Positions 35,052 to 48,655 are shown, numbered from the stretch's first letter. The stretch is 55,393 bases of DNA from Trichaptum fuscoviolaceum (GCA_910574455.1 CAJSYZ010000002.1:1-55393); one strand, 5' to 3'. Notes: generated from the letters alone by a model not told the origin. Translations and numbers: made by a program.

Positions 35052-37668
35052 AACAGCATAATGAAGGTCTAATGAACTTGTCTCCGCTTCGCGCAAGCCT
35101 TTATAGCCATCGCCCTTGGTCTGTGCGAGCTACGCATTCCAATCTAGTTGCGAGAGGCCTCGCTTCAGTTCTACTCGGCAATATTTCTTTCCTCGCTTAA
35201 TCTCGTGCGTCCGTCAATTTCGATCGCTTTGCGCGCGCTCAGGGTCAGGCCGGCTGAAGGAAGTTGATGCAACTGCACTCAGAAGCGCCGCTCGCCCGGC
35301 GTCGATACATATATATATTGCTGGTCAGGCCTCTAAACTGCTGCTCGCCCGCGTCAAATACATATATATATTGCATTACAGGAATTCAGTGAAGGTGCCT
35401 CTGAATGACGCAGAGGAGCTCAGGGTCACAACAGAACAATCAGGAGCCTTCTAATGCTTCTTCTAGCTTATCTCTTTTGTTCTATAGTGCAACACCGCTT
35501 GCGTCAACTCTCTACTGTGCCCAAAAGTGTTGCTCGCGTGCTCTTGATATACATTGCTGTCCAGGCCTCACTCAGCGGGCTTTGATCCATATATATATTG
35601 CTGCTCGGAGGGTGTCAATCCGTATATACGATGTTATGTGGACCACGCGCTCAGGGACATCACACCAAACGCTCATCTGGCCCCGGAACACCAGTTTGGT
35701 GCCAGAATTAATTAGTTTTCTAATTCAGAAATCGAAGCTCCCTCAGCCAATCACCACCCACACTTTGTTTTTGCATCAATGTGCTCGGACTGCCGCTTGG
35801 CGGATACAAAGCTATGCACGGGTTTCTCAAGATTGAAGACATGTACAGAAGGTACCAAACGTAATTTAGGGCCGTGCACCAATCGCCCGTCTGACTCTCG
35901 AGTCTCAGCTCTGGAAATGAAAGAATTGTCTGCACGGGCAACACGGGGCGGTAAACTACCTCCGAAGGTGGCGGCTTTAGGGGAACCATGTCCCTGAGAC
36001 GCTAGCCCTCTTTGGCTAGATGCCTCGACACAGTCTTTGAGAAGCAGCTGCGCGTTCAATTCAGGAATGTACTTTGCAGCATATCTGGATGCATAAAAAA
36101 TCAAGAAAGTATTGTATTCCATACCCTCTTCGAGTAGCAAGATCCAGTTAGCAATTGTCTCCGTGAGGCCGGACAACCAAGAGAAGGAGACACAGCATTC
36201 ACTGGCAGGGGTGCTGAGCCAATCACCCGTATGGATCTCGGGTCGAAGTCTTCATTGCAGCAGTGCATCAATTTGCGCCTAAAGCTTATTCTTCCGTGTG
36301 CACCGCTTGCGGGAGTGCAAGTCATGCACAGCAAGTAAAGCACTATAACCATACATTTGAAAGCTATATACAACCCCAAATCTGCTCAGCAGGTGCAAAA
36401 ACATACAGACGAAGGTTTGCAAAAAAGGATTGCTATATTGGGAATGAGAACGGTGGTGAACCGTCGTTTGCATGTTTCTTCTCTTCCACGTTGACCCTTC
36501 TTGACACATTTCTTTTTGCACATTCTGACAACATCTTCTATGCTCAGGCGACACACGGGACCGCCAAGTAACGCAAAATCGGGCCTAAACACGGCGGACA
36601 TAGAGATCTCGGCTATGTGCCGTCCAACGGGCGCTTTCTCTCCCGCCCGTGGAATTCTTCGTCTTTAAGCCATCCTCCCCGTTCTGCAGTCTTTCAATAC
36701 CTGTCTGTATAATCTGGAGGTGTATATTGGCCTAATAATGCATTGAAATCCGCGTTTCTGTGGCTGGATTTCATGCAACGGGACAGAACTTGCAAATGAT
36801 TGCAGCAAGATTTCCCGGTGTTCCCCTCTGTCTTCGACACAGATTTCTGTCCGATTTGCAGATCTGTTACAATAAGCGACAGCATTTATCGGCTAATTGG
36901 CGAAGTTTACACGGTCCATACACCCATTTCGCTCTCTGACTTTCTCCGAAGGTTGGCAATGCTCTCTGCTATGCATCCTTGCAAAGAGGGTTTCATTTCG
37001 CCAGCAGCCAGTTTGCCTGCTTAAACACCCTTCGAGAGGGATCTTCAGTGAGTATCTTCAGTCAGGCTGTTGGGTCTCCGCCTAATAGCAAGAGAGAAAT
37101 GGAATGGGGTCCGTTTGGCAAGCGACCAGCGGGTTGTCTATTCCATGTCTGCTTCCTGATTCTGTAATCTCTTACTCCACCAAAGCAGAAGTGTTTCAAG
37201 CATGCGATGACAGGCCGCACAGAACGCGCGATAATCTATTGCACACACTTGCATGAGTCTACCTTTCTTCACTCGAGAACTTGCATTAATTCCTATGTTT
37301 CTGCTATGCAACTACGGGCACCAACTTCTGAACTATAGGAGACGGTGCATGCAGGGCGAAACGCCAGCAGGGAGGACGGAATAGCAAGAAGAAAATAATT
37401 TATTACGTGCTTGATCGACACTAGCTATGCGAGCTGCAAAGCGGCGGAATCAGCCTGAGAGCCCCATGAAGCGTTGCTCTTCTTCTGTTCTATCAGATCT
37501 TCGCCGTGAGACTCCTGATCCAAGCGAGGTCTCACAGACGATATAAGCTTGTGTGCCCGCACCAAGCAGCGCTTGGGCTTCTTGCCCCAGCTGTTCTCAC
37601 GTCTGAGCCAGACGCCTTGTAGGGTAGCTCCCGTGGATGTCTGAAGTGTGTGCGCCCACACTTCTCAG
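35052..37668. other. Unit 4 middle block: no confident gene
   Basis: As in unit 3 up to about 37082. From there to 37668 several short deletions remove the TCCGCC/GGCGGA hairpin and parts of the following ORF, and the sequence quality is doubtful. Confidence 0.45.
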
Positions 37669-38233
37669 AATGGTACAGCTTGGGCCTCTTCCCCGCTCCG
37701 TCGGGATTCTACTATTTGGGTGTTGGCTCTTTCCTTCTTCTCCGCTTCGGTTCGGCGGTGCAATTCGTAAGTTTATCTTGCTCTTCGCTCTGCCCGCTGA
37801 ATGCGTCTTTCTTAGCCCCGTCCCCTCGACACTGCCTTTGCTTTTCCTCGATGCCGCCCTGGCTCTTCTCTGGCGCGTAACTTCTCTTCTTTGATTTTTC
37901 CTCTCGCTGACGCGTACCTAGAGCTTGCGGATGGCTTCGAATTTGGGCTCGGAATTTTTTTGGTTGGCAAGCGCCGCCATGCGCTTGGTAAGTGCATTGC
38001 TTCTTCATTACGTTCTGTCCTTTAACATTGCCATAGTTATGTTTAGGATTTTGGATTTGAACTTGGGATCCGGGGGCTTACGCATGTCGGGTGCGAGAAA
38101 GATAAGCAATTACTAATTCTCTTGTCTTTGCATTTCTGACCTTTCCCTTCAGGCCCAACACAACCTGACCATTGCCTGTACAGACTTTATCCCAGGATTA
38201 TTTTTCTTGATTTCGTAGTTAATTGCACTGTAA
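37669..38233 (+). pseudogene. Spliced plus-strand gene, copy 4 (disrupted by many small indels)
   Basis: This copy aligns over its whole length with the 550 bp copies but carries many single-base insertions and deletions in exons and introns (for example CTTGGGCC, TTCGGTTCGG, GTCCCCTCG, GCACTGTAATAG). The reading frame is lost. Because indels hit exons and introns alike and cluster only here, poor consensus is as likely as real decay. Confidence 0.5.
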
Positions 38234-39563
38234 TAGTCCGGGCCCGGCAACTTTAAACTCCTTTTTGACTTTTAACCCACCTGCAAGTGCGCTTTTTAAT
38301 TCTTCTCCGTTCTTTCTTGGACACGGCGCTCGACTTGGACTTGCAGCACTCGACTTGGAACCAGAGGGGGAACTTATGCTCGTACATACCGAGACTATGC
38401 CCGTACGTGGCGCCGCCTGATTTTGGCGGGGTCGCAAGGTATCTTGTTTCGTCTTCCGTCTTCAACCAATTCTAACTTGCAGTCCATAGTCATATTGTCC
38501 GTAAGATCTATAAGCAGGTAAGCCTGATATTTGTCTTCTACATTACACCTCATTAATTTGCCTACATATCTTCAGGTGTTAGAGATATAGTAGATAGATT
38601 CTTTTCTGCAATTTATTGATTTTTACTCGGAATCTCTGTGTGTAATTGAAAGTCGAATGAAATTTGAGTGCAAGAGTCAATTGAGTCCGTTTATGGATGC
38701 GACGCGTCTTTCTACTTTCGACCACTATCTCTTAACACAAGCACCTTACTACAAAGCAAGTACTCGCACAACTCAAGTCATGACAATGCATGGTGCATGA
38801 TGTCCAGCATCATGCTAACTCGCTCCCCTTCCTCACAGCAACGCATCCTCGCAGACAACGACGCAAGCACATCTCTCGAATCTCCAAATGCACCCTTCGC
38901 TGAGCTCGCGCAAGAACTCTTTCGTTCACTCACCCCATCCAACACCATTGGCCACGATGGCGACACCACTCACGCTCGGTCAACTACCTCCCACAGAAGC
39001 TCTCTCGCAGCGGCAGAGGCAAGGATGGCAAGGGGGCATGATGGCCCCCGAAGCAGGGCAGAGGTCATGAAGCGTTTTGAGCGGGGAGGCACGCACGCCC
39101 AGTGAGAACGACGGCGTCCAACATTCGCGAGACATCAGCCTAAGAGCTGAGATGGATTCTATCATCTTGGTTGTGCTATCACGCTGTTTATTGATTTGAA
39201 ATACGCTCATAATCACTCGCCTGGTTCGACGTCTGGAAGCACACCGACTCAGTTTACTCAAGGGCCGCGAACTCAGGTTAGTGGTGCTGCGCCTGACTGC
39301 AAAGAAGAAGTTAAGCTACACATCAGCAGCTCGTCAAGTTGACTGCCGTGCTATCTCTGCCCGACCATTTACTTTCATTAGTGTATTATAATGTACATAT
39401 TGCACTGTAGTTAACACCAATATAATTATCTTGTCTACACTCTAATATCTGAACCATCCAGTCTTCGCGGTTGAGGTACCGCTGGCGGTAATCTCAGAGA
39501 CGGCCTTGGTGCAAGAGCCTCCGAAGGACTACTTAGTCTCACATCAAACCAACCCAGCACTCA
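38234..39563. other. Unit 4 right block: no confident gene, indel-rich
   Basis: This corresponds to 15186-16497 of unit 2 with scattered 1-4 base indels (for example near 38285-38320, 38515-38530, 39135-39200, 39510-39530). Confidence 0.45.
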
Positions 39564-39833
39564 CCTTGTACAACAGTCCTGCAAGCCCGAGCCCCTCGAT
39601 AAGGTTCGACTCTCCTACATGACTGGATCGGGCAATACGGCAAAGATCATTAAGATTCAAACCTATTCCTTGGTGTGGCGTCTAAGCCCCCGAGCCCCTC
39701 AATGTTCTCCATCCCTCTCCCTCATTACGCCCATGTAAATACTCTCTGCGGTCCATTCAGCCAGCTCACAAGCGGCACCCACCCAGCCGTCGGCCCATAC
39801 TGCAGCCCACCCGCCAGCGCCTTACTGTCGATC
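39564..39833 (-). pseudogene. Aminotransferase gene fragment, copy 4
   Basis: The same enzyme blocks as in the other units, with extra small indels (for example AACAGTCC for AACAAGTCC, and ACTCTCTGCGG). Confidence 0.6.
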
Positions 39834-39854
39834 TTAATTGGTGTGCTCTCTGCA

Positions 39855-42566
39855 TCAGGTCATAGTGTGTAAACAAGACATTGTATTAATATAAACTACA
39901 ATATGTACATCATAATATACTACTGGATTTTGCATGTTCATTCTGCTGCCGGGCCCTGGCCTCCACAGACTCGGGCGCAACCCAGTCGACGTGCTGTTAG
40001 GCAAACCTGCGCTCCCCGAAAACGACAGACCCGAGAACGCTGAATCTGAGAACGCTGGCGCTGAAGCAGAGACCGTCGCATTTGGCACAGCAGTGGCCGA
40101 AAAGCTGCCCGAAGCTGAGACCGAGACAGTGGCGGACGTCGCCTGCGAGGCGCTTGCGCTGCTCGACCGGTGCACTGTCTTGCCTGGCGAAGAATCTGAA
40201 GTGTGCTTTGCACGGCTCGATGTCTGGATACCAGTAGACGAGGGTATGACAGTCGACGGCGTGAAGAAGCTCGGCGTCAGCGTCGCCGTCGTCTCTGCAC
40301 TCGCACTCGCACTCGCGCTCGAAGAAGGCGTGAAGAAGCTCGAGACGAGAGACGTCGCCGATGTGTTGACGCTGACGGGTGCGCTTGCGGACGCAGATGC
40401 TGAAAATGAGAAAGGAGCATTCGAGGACGACGCGGAGAGGAAAGACCCAGACCCAGACCCAGACGCTGAAGGCGTCGTACTTGCGCTCAGCGACGCGCTG
40501 CTCGTGCGTGTATGGCGCACCGTCGACCGCTCTCACTCCCCGACACCGCCGCGGGCGTCGCAACATCGATCGCCACGCCCGAGGACGCTGAGGACGCAGC
40601 AGAATGGGCCACGGACCCACTCGGTGTGAAAAAGGCCGAGGAAAAGCGGGCGCTAGCACTCTCTAACGCAGATGAAGATGAAAACACAGAGGTAGACGCC
40701 GTGGTAGACGTAGCAGTAGCACTGGCAGATACTCCGCTCCCACTTCCCACCGCCGTCGCACTCGCACTAGCCGTGCCCGAGAACCCGCCGAGCGAAGGAC
40801 GCAAGCCCGACGCGGAGAGCGATGATGTTGACGCACTACGCTCCGCGCTAGCGCTGGGACTAGCGCTCTTCGCGGTTGCGGTTGAGGTTTTGAAGCGCCC
40901 GGACGTAAGTGGCTTGCTTGAGATCAGTGATGCGGAGGCGGATGTGGAGATGCTCTGGACCTGGCTTGCAGATGTCGAGAAGCTGACCGACGACAATGAT
41001 GGGGACACAGACGCACTAGGCACGAAAGACGCAGCCGCACTGCTCTTCGACAGAGCGTCTGAGGCTGAGGCTGAGAATGAGACTGAGGTAGGCACACCGC
41101 CAGTGTCTCCCAATGACGCAGACGCAGACGCAGGGGCAGAACCAACCGCGGACGCAGAGGCCGCACTCAAGCTACTACGCGTGACCGAGTGCGAAAAGCC
41201 CGCATTCGCGCTCTCAGACGCGGACCCGGATTCGAACGCCGCTGAGACAGTTGAGCTCGCCAAGCTCGGCACCGCCTCCGTTGAAGTCAGCGATTCCCTC
41301 GTCGTCGTCAACGTCGATTGTGCCGCACTAGATCTGGTACTCTCGCTGTGAGACCCCGTGCGCGAACTCGTGCGTGAACTCGACGAAGCGAGGGACGCGC
41401 TTGCGCTCGTGCTGCTCGTCGTCTTCGCCGTGGTAGCGGAACTAGAAGAAGCTGAAGCAGTGTCCGATTCCGTCCCAGCTCCTCCGCTCCCATTCGGACC
41501 AATCACCCCCGTCGACCCAGCCGCGGACGTGGACGTGCTTTCTACACGCAAACTCGCAGCTGAAGACAAAGACGATTTGGGCGGATCTCTAGTCGCGGTC
41601 GCGGTCAAGGTCGTGGGCGTGGGTGTGGGCGTCGTCGATGAGCTCGTAATCGTCGCCGCAGAAGTACTCGCAGCCTCAGTTGCAACTCCCCGCGCCGTGC
41701 TCGATCCCAAGCCCGATCTGCTCGCAGACGTGGACGCGAAAGAGTCAGTCAGGCTCAGGCCTCCCGCCGCGCTCGAACTCGATACCTCCACCCCCGTCCT
41801 CGTAAGCGCAGTCGTCGAAGGTACGGGTTCAGACGCCCTGTTCGCACCAAAGCGGAGATGTGTCAAGTCAATATCGACGAGGAGAGGAGGAATAGAAATT
41901 AAAATTGAGGAAACTCACGTAGACGATGCCACCACCCCCTTGGTCGCGACCGGACTCGTCCTCGCAGACGCAGAGCCCGTCGCGCTGCTCAATTTCGAAG
42001 CCTCAGCCACGCTTGAAGTCGCCGTTGCTGCTGAAGACAAAGTCGCAGACGATGTCGAACTCGTGGCCTGGGTCGACTCAGCTCCTGCGTGCTCGGTGGT
42101 ATGGGTACGTGAGGATGTGAATCCCGATGACGTTGATACGGGTGTGGATGAGCTTGAAGATAAGCTTGAGGATGAGCTCGAGCTTGAGTTTGGTGTAATC
42201 GTAGAAGTCGTAAATCGTGATTTTGACAACACAGATGAGGAGAGAGAAAGAGTGGACGTCGCTGCGATGGACGAGGGCGAAGACTTGGAAGTGAATGTGG
42301 TTGCCGCTACGGATGTGTGTGTAGATTTGGTTGAAGAAACGGACGAAGAGAGCTTGGATGAAGAGAGCTTGGTCGACAATGCCGGAGCCGACGTTGCGAG
42401 AGGGAGTTCAACAGACGAAGTCGTTTCTGACCCCGCTCCTGCTTCTTCTTTCGCGAGGCTCGTCGCAGTCGCCGCGCCTACAAATCAAATCCGTTAGGAT
42501 GTTTCCACAGCGCGCAAGAAAAGTCCGAAGATGCTCACGTTTCCGCTCGGGTATGGGGCTCATCAT
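39855..42566 (-). pseudogene. Ser-rich protein gene, copy 4 (single frameshift)
   Basis: Exon 1 is 42566-42539, intron 1 is 42538-42478 (gtgagc donor, CCTAAC branch), exon 2 is 42477-41919, intron 2 is 41918-41838 and exon 3 is 41837-39855. All phases match the intact copy. The only break seen is one missing C at about 40528 (GTCGACCGC instead of GTCGACCCGC), after which the C-terminal 221 codons are open in another frame. It could be functional if that base is an error. Its repetitive part closely matches copies 1 and 3, not copy 2. Confidence 0.6.
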
Positions 42567-44022
42567 TAAGTAAAGTCTAGGAAAAGTCGAAAAGACCGAA
42601 AAGCTTGTAAAGAACGAAGGAGTTAAAAACGAAGTAAATGGCTGTATTAAACCTACACGCAATATTAACCAGCATTCCAGACTGAAAAGACAAGTGCTAC
42701 GCACCTGTGAAATACGAAGACGAAGACGAACGAATGCACCTTCCCAGCCAGCCTGAGCTTCTTCCACTACAACCGGCGCCCCAGCACCTCTAAATCACGG
42801 AAATGAACGAAGGATACCCAGTCGGCCGTGTGCGACTTGGTGTTTTTTATGTCTTATGTTGCTCTCCAGGAGCGTGCCAGGCTAGAGTGTGAGTGTCATC
42901 GTCAGTCCTGTATCTCCGCCCAACGCGCAAAGAGGAAAAGCAATACGCACCTCGTGGTGAGCCGGACTTAAAGAACGTCGAACTCGTGAAGGAAAAGAAA
43001 AGAGACAAGGATACTCCCCTAGGACAGCAGGTGGCCTGCAGCGGGTCTGAGGGGCGGAGGATACATATGGCTTTCTGACGCATCGCATCATACCGGCAAG
43101 CTGATGTGATGCGGGCTGTCAGAGGTCGGATAGAGCACAACACAAGGCGAGGCGGAGGAGCTCTGGCTGCCGGTGGGCGCTCTGCGAAACGAACATTCCC
43201 GGATTCCCGGTTGGACAACGCTCGTCGACGCTATAGGATAGGACGGCTGGGAGTGATCACTGTCACGTCGGATATCAGCTGCGTACAAGAGTGTGCCATC
43301 ACTTGTGTCCACGGATTCGATCTGCAGGTACGCCCTGGACAAGGCGCGAGTCCGACATGGACTGCGTGTGCGCAGAGGCTAAAGTTAACTCTGATCATGG
43401 GCGCTGAGATCTTGATGACGTCGTAACCGTCGCTGTTTGTCGCTTCAAGAGATAAGACTGGCCCTAAACTTAAGGTGACACATTTTGTGCCTGAAATTGC
43501 CATAAAAGGTCTGAATTCCCACGATTTTGTAAAAACGTCGCTAGTCCACGACCCCCTTCCAGTACATGTTGGTGCTGTAGCACGGACGGGCATGACCTCC
43601 CCCGTGCTTTGGCATTCTATCTACCGACTACGGCCGCGGTGCAGTAGCTAATGCAACTCATCGCGGGCCGCTACAACGTGGGAACCAAGTCCTCGCCATT
43701 GCAGGCTTAGTATCGAAGTTGGCAGACTTGTCTTTCTGCGAGATGATTGTAAGCAATGCTTCTATCTCTGTCCGTAGTCAAGACAACTCACATTATGGCA
43801 ATCGAACGCATGCTGCCGCAATAGTCAAACCCGCCCGCCTCCAGCAAGCATTTGCCATCGCAGCCCAACAGTTGCAGTTATTGAACTTGCAATTGTCTTG
43901 TCCCCGGGCTCAAATCGAAGATGGCAGACTTGTCTTTCTGCGACAGAACTATCTCTGTCCGTAGTCAGGACAACTCACATATGGGAATCGAGGAGTTGAA
44001 GAGAACGCATGCTGCCGCAATA
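42567..44022. other. Unit 5 left block: minus ORFs and direct repeat
   Basis: As in unit 3, with minus frames at 43593-43231 and 43342-43088. No gene is called. The direct repeat lies at about 43721-44020. Confidence 0.45.
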
Positions 44023-44566
44023 CTAGGCAATGTGCACCCGCGCATTCGCCATTGCTGTATGTAAATATCAATTATTCTGTCAAATCCAACTGAAATGACA
44101 TACCTGCACCACAGCCAATTGCTTGAACCACTCTGTCCTGCGTGCAGAACTCAGGAACTCCTGGCTCAACCATGTCGACTCGATTGCACGCGCAACCATG
44201 GCACCAGCGCATTTGCAGCACAAAGACCGTCTTGCGACGATTAGGCGCCCACGTAGCGCCCGCCGAGTCCGCCAGTAAAACCTGAATAGAATTTAAGTAA
44301 CTGTTTCTACCACGAGACAGTCATATAAACTCACAAATAGATGGCCCAAGACAATGTCCGGCGAAGAGCTTCGGTGCAAACACATAATCTATGCAAAAAT
44401 AGGCCGTGTAAGCACCCACATATTGTCTAGTTACGCATGACGGACTTACCTCCATTATAGTGAGGGCAAAGAGTATAATAGAGTGAGGGGAGGCAACTGC
44501 AATGATGCAACGTGAAGGGCAATGACACGGGAGGAGGGACAGCATCAAGGGAGAATATGCCAGCAT
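44023..44566 (-). CDS. Predicted four-exon gene, 126-aa protein of unknown function, copy 5
   Basis: Exons are 44566-44450, 44388-44335, 44281-44104 and 44054-44023. It is intact. It has Pro to Leu at residue 9 in the hydrophobic N-terminus and Asp at residue 62. Confidence 0.6.
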
Positions 44567-47234
44567 AACAGCATAATGAAGGTCTAATGAACTTGTCTCC
44601 GCTTCGCGCAAGCCTTTATAGCCATCGCCCTTGGTCTGTGCGAGCTACGCATTCCAATCTAGTTGCGAGAGGCCTCGCTTCAGTTCTACTCGGCAATATT
44701 TCTTTCCTCGCTTAATCTCGTGCGTCCGTCAATTTCGATCGCTTTGCGCGCGCTCAGGGTCAGGCCGGCTGAAGGAAGTTGATGCAACTGCACTCAGAAG
44801 CGCCGCTCGCCCGGCGTCGATACATATATATATTGCTGGTCAGGCCTCTAAACTGCTGCTCGCCCGCGTCAAATACATATATATATTGCATTACAGGAAT
44901 TCAGTGAAGGTGCCTCTGAATGACGCAGAGGAGCTCAGGGTCACAACAGAACAATCAGGAGCCTTCTAATGCTTCTTCTAGCTTATCTCTTTTGTTCTAT
45001 AGTGCAACACCGCTTGCGTCAACTCTCTACTGTGCCCAAAAGTGTTGCTCGCGCGCTCTTGATATACATTGCTGTCCAGGCCTCACTCAGCGGGCTTTGA
45101 TCCATATATATATATTGCTGCTCGGAGGGTGTCAATCCGTATATACGATGTTATGTGGACCACGCGCTCAGGGACATCACACCAAACGCTCATCTGGCCC
45201 CGGAACACCAGTTTGGTGCCAGAATTAATTAGTTTTCTAATTCAGAAATCGAAGCTCCCTCAGCCAATCACCACCCACACTTTGTTTTTGCATCAAGTCG
45301 CTCGGACTGCCGCTTGGCGGATACAAAGCTATGCACGGGTTTCTCAAGATTGAAGACATGTACAGAAGGTACCAAACGTAATTCAGGGCCGTGCACCAAT
45401 CGCCCGTCTGACTCTCGAGTCTCAGCTCTGGAAATGAAAGAATTGTCTGCACGGGCAACACGGGGCGGTAAACTACCTCCGAAGGTGGCGGCTTTAGGGG
45501 AACCATGTCCCTGAGACGCTAGCCCTCTTTGGCTAGATGCCTCGACACAGTCTTTGAGAAGCAGCTGCGCGTTCAATTCAGGAATGTACTTTGCAGCATA
45601 TCTGGATGCATAAAAAATCAAGAAAGTATTGTATTCCATACCCTCTTCGAGTAGCAAGATCCAGTTAGCAATTGTCTCCGTGAGGCCGGATAACCAAGAG
45701 AAGGAGACACAGCATTCAGGGGTGCTGAGCCAATCACCCGTATGGATCTCGGGTCGAAGTCTTCATTGCAGCAGTGCATCAATTTGCGCCTAAAGCTTAT
45801 TCTTCCGTGTGCACCGCTTGCGGGAGTGCAAGTCATGCACAGCAAGTAAAGCACTATAACCATACATTTGAAAGCTATATACAACCCCAAATCTGCTCAG
45901 CAGGTGCAAAAACATACAGACGAAGGTTTGCAAAAAAGGATTGCTATATTGGGAATGAGAACGGTGGTGAACCGTCGTTTGCATGTTTCTTCTCTTCCAC
46001 GTTGACCCTTCTTGACACATTTCTTTTTGCACATTCTGACAACATCTTCTATGCTCAGGCGACACACGGGACCGCCAAGTAACGCAAAATCGGGCCTAAA
46101 CACGGCGGACATAGAGATCTCGGCTATGTGCCGTCCAACGGGCGCTTTCTCTCCCGCCCGTGGAATTCTTCGTCTTTAAGCCATCCTCCCCGTTCTGCAG
46201 TCTTTCAATACCTGTCTGTATAATCTGGAGGTGTATATTGGCCTAATAATGCATTGAAATCCGCGTTTCTGTGGCTGGATTTCATGCAACGGGACAGAAC
46301 TTGCAAATGATTGCAGCAAGATTTCCCGGTGTTCCCCTCTGTCTTCGACACAGATTTCTGTCCGATTTGCAGATCTGTTACAATAAGCGACAGCATTTAT
46401 CGGCTAATTGGCGAAGTTTACACGGTCCATACACCCATTTCGCTCTCTGACTTTCTCCGAAGGTTGGCAATGCTCTCTGCTATGCATCCTTGCAAAGAGG
46501 GTTTCATTTCGCCAGCAGCCAGTTTGCCTGCTTAAACACCCTTCGAGAGGGATCTTCAGTGAGTATCTTCAGTCAGGCTGTTGGGTCTCCGCCTAATTTG
46601 GCGGATTTACATGTAGATTGCAAGCGAGAGAATCATGGAATGGGGTCCGTTTGGCAAGCGACCAGCGGGTTGTCTAGACCTTCCATGTCTGCTTCCTGAC
46701 ACCAATCGGAGCTCTGTAATCTCTTATATTAGTCTCCACCAAAGCAGAAGTGTTTCAAGCATGAAATAAGCGATGACAGGCCGCACAGAACGCGCGATAA
46801 TCTATTGCACACACTTGCATGAGTCTACCTTTCTTCACTCGAGAACTTGCATTAATTCCTATGTTTCTGCTATGCAACTACGGGCACCAACTTCTGAACT
46901 ATAGGAGACGGTGCATGCAGGGCGAAACGCCAGCAGGGAGGACGGAATAGCAAGAAGAAAATAATTTATTACGTGCTTGATCGACACTAGCTATGCGAGC
47001 TGCAAAGCGGCGGAATCAGCCTGAGAGCCCGTGAAGCGGTTGCTCTTCTTCTGTTCTCATCAGATCTTCGCCGTGAGACTCCTGATCCAAGCGAGGTCTC
47101 ACAGACGATATAAGCTTGTGTGCCCGCACCAAGCAGCGCTTGGGCTTCTTGCCCCAGCTGTTCTCCGTCTGAGCCAGACTCCTTGTAGGGTAGCTCCCGT
47201 GGATGTCTGAAGTGTGTGCGCCCACACTTCTCAG
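44567..47234. other. Unit 5 middle block: no confident gene
   Basis: As in units 1-3: the AT-rich motif cluster near 44820-45150, overlapping ORFs, and the hairpin near 46589-46606. Confidence 0.5.
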
Positions 47235-47784
47235 AATGGTACAGCTTGGCCTCTTCCCCGCTCCGTCGGGATTCTACTATTTGGGTGTTGGCTCTTTCCT
47301 TCTTCTCCGCTTTCGGCGGTGCAATTGTAAGTTTATCTTTGCTCTTCGCTCTGCCCGCTGACGCGTCTTTCTTAGCCCCGTCCTCGACACTGCCTTTGCT
47401 TTTCCTCGATGCCGCCCTGGCTCTTCTCTGGCGCGTAACTTCTCTTCTTTGATTTCCTCTCGCTGACGCGTACCTAGAGCTTGCGGATGGCTTCGAATTT
47501 GGGCTCGGAATTTTTTTGGTTGGCAAGCGCCGCCATGCGCTTGGTAAGTGCATTGCTTCTTCATTACGTCTGTCCTTTAACATTGCCATAGTTACGTTTA
47601 GGATTTTGGATTTGAACTTGGGATCCGGGGGCTTACGCATGTCGAGTGCGAGAAAGATAAGCAATTACTAATTCTCTTGTCTTTGCATTTCTGACCTTTC
47701 CCTTCAGGCCAACACAACCTGACCATTGCCTTACAGACTTTATCCCAGGATTATTTTCTTGATTTCGTAGTTAATTGCATGTAA
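47235..47784 (+). CDS. Spliced plus-strand gene of unknown function, 3' part, copy 5
   Basis: 550 bp, no indels against units 1-3, open frame to TAA at 47782-47784. The start is unresolved. Confidence 0.45.
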
Positions 47785-48640
47785 TAGTCCGGGCCCGGCA
47801 CTTTAAACTCATTTTTGACTTTTAACCCACTGCATCGCTTTTTAATTCTTCTCCGTCTTCTGGACACGGCGCTCGACTTGGACTTGCAGCACTCGACTTG
47901 GAACCAGAGGGGGAACTTATGCTCGTACATACCGAGACTATGCCCGTACGTGGCGCCGCCTGATTTACGGGGTCGCAAGGTAATCTTGTTTCGTCTTCCG
48001 TCTTCAACCAATTCTAACTTGCAGTCCGTAGTCATGTTCGTCTGTAAGGATCTATAGCAGGTAAGCTATATTTGTCTTCTACATTACACCTCATTAATTT
48101 GCCTACATATCTTCAGGTGTTAGAGATATAGTAGATAGATTCTTTTCTGCAATTTAATTGATTTTTACTCGGAATCTCTGTGTGTAATTGAAAGTCGAAT
48201 GAAATTTGAGTGCAAGAGTCAACTTGAGTCCGTTTATGGATGCGACGCGTCTTTCTACTTTCGACCACTATCTCTTAACACAAGCCACCTTACTACAAAG
48301 CAAGTACTCGCACAACTCAAGTCCTGACAATGCATGGTGCATGATGTCCAGCATCATGCTAACTCGCTCCCTTCCTCACAGCAACGCATCCTCGCAGACA
48401 ACGACGCAAGCACGTCTCTCGAATCTCCAAATGCACCCTTCGCTGAGCTCGCGCAAGAACTCCTTTCGTTCACTCACCCCATCCAACACCATTGGCCACG
48501 ATGGCGACACCACTCACGCTCGGTCAACTACCTCCCACAGAAGCTCTCTCGCAGCGGCAGAGGCAAGGATGGCAAGGGCATGATGGCCCCGAAGCAGGGC
48601 AGAGGTCATGAAGCGTTTTGAGCGGGGAGGCACGCACGCC
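47785..48640. other. Unit 5 right block up to the insertion
   Basis: As in unit 2: plus-strand introns near 47980-48120 and ORFs overlapping in two frames at 48206-48621. The block is cut at 48642 by the insertion. Confidence 0.45.
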
Positions 48641-48642
48641 CA
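48641..48642. other. Left target-site duplication CA
   Basis: Empty sites in units 1-4 read CGCCCAGTGAG. Here CGCCCA is followed by the element, and CA is repeated before GTGAG at 55307-55308. Confidence 0.85.
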
Positions 48643-48655
48643 CATCAGGAAAAAG
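48643..48655 (+). repeat. Left terminal inverted repeat
   Basis: CATCAGGAAAAAG; pairs with 55294-55306 on the opposite strand with one mismatch. Confidence 0.85.

Larger units (their letters stand above)
33057..42563. repeat. Tandem unit 4 (9507 bp)
   Basis: A complete unit, closest to unit 3 in the left half (shared residue 62 change, shared 6 bp insertion at about 36202). Its stretch 37083-39830 carries many 1-2 base indels not seen elsewhere. Confidence 0.97.
42564..48642. repeat. Tandem unit 5, left part (interrupted by insertion)
   Basis: This follows the normal layout as far as the CA at 48641-48642, where the 6.66 kb element begins. The unit resumes at 55307. Confidence 0.97.

Noticed and set aside
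1..48642. rDNA array or CRISPR array
   Set aside because: No rRNA sequence is present, and the period is 9.5 kb with coding content; there are no short spaced repeats with unique spacers.
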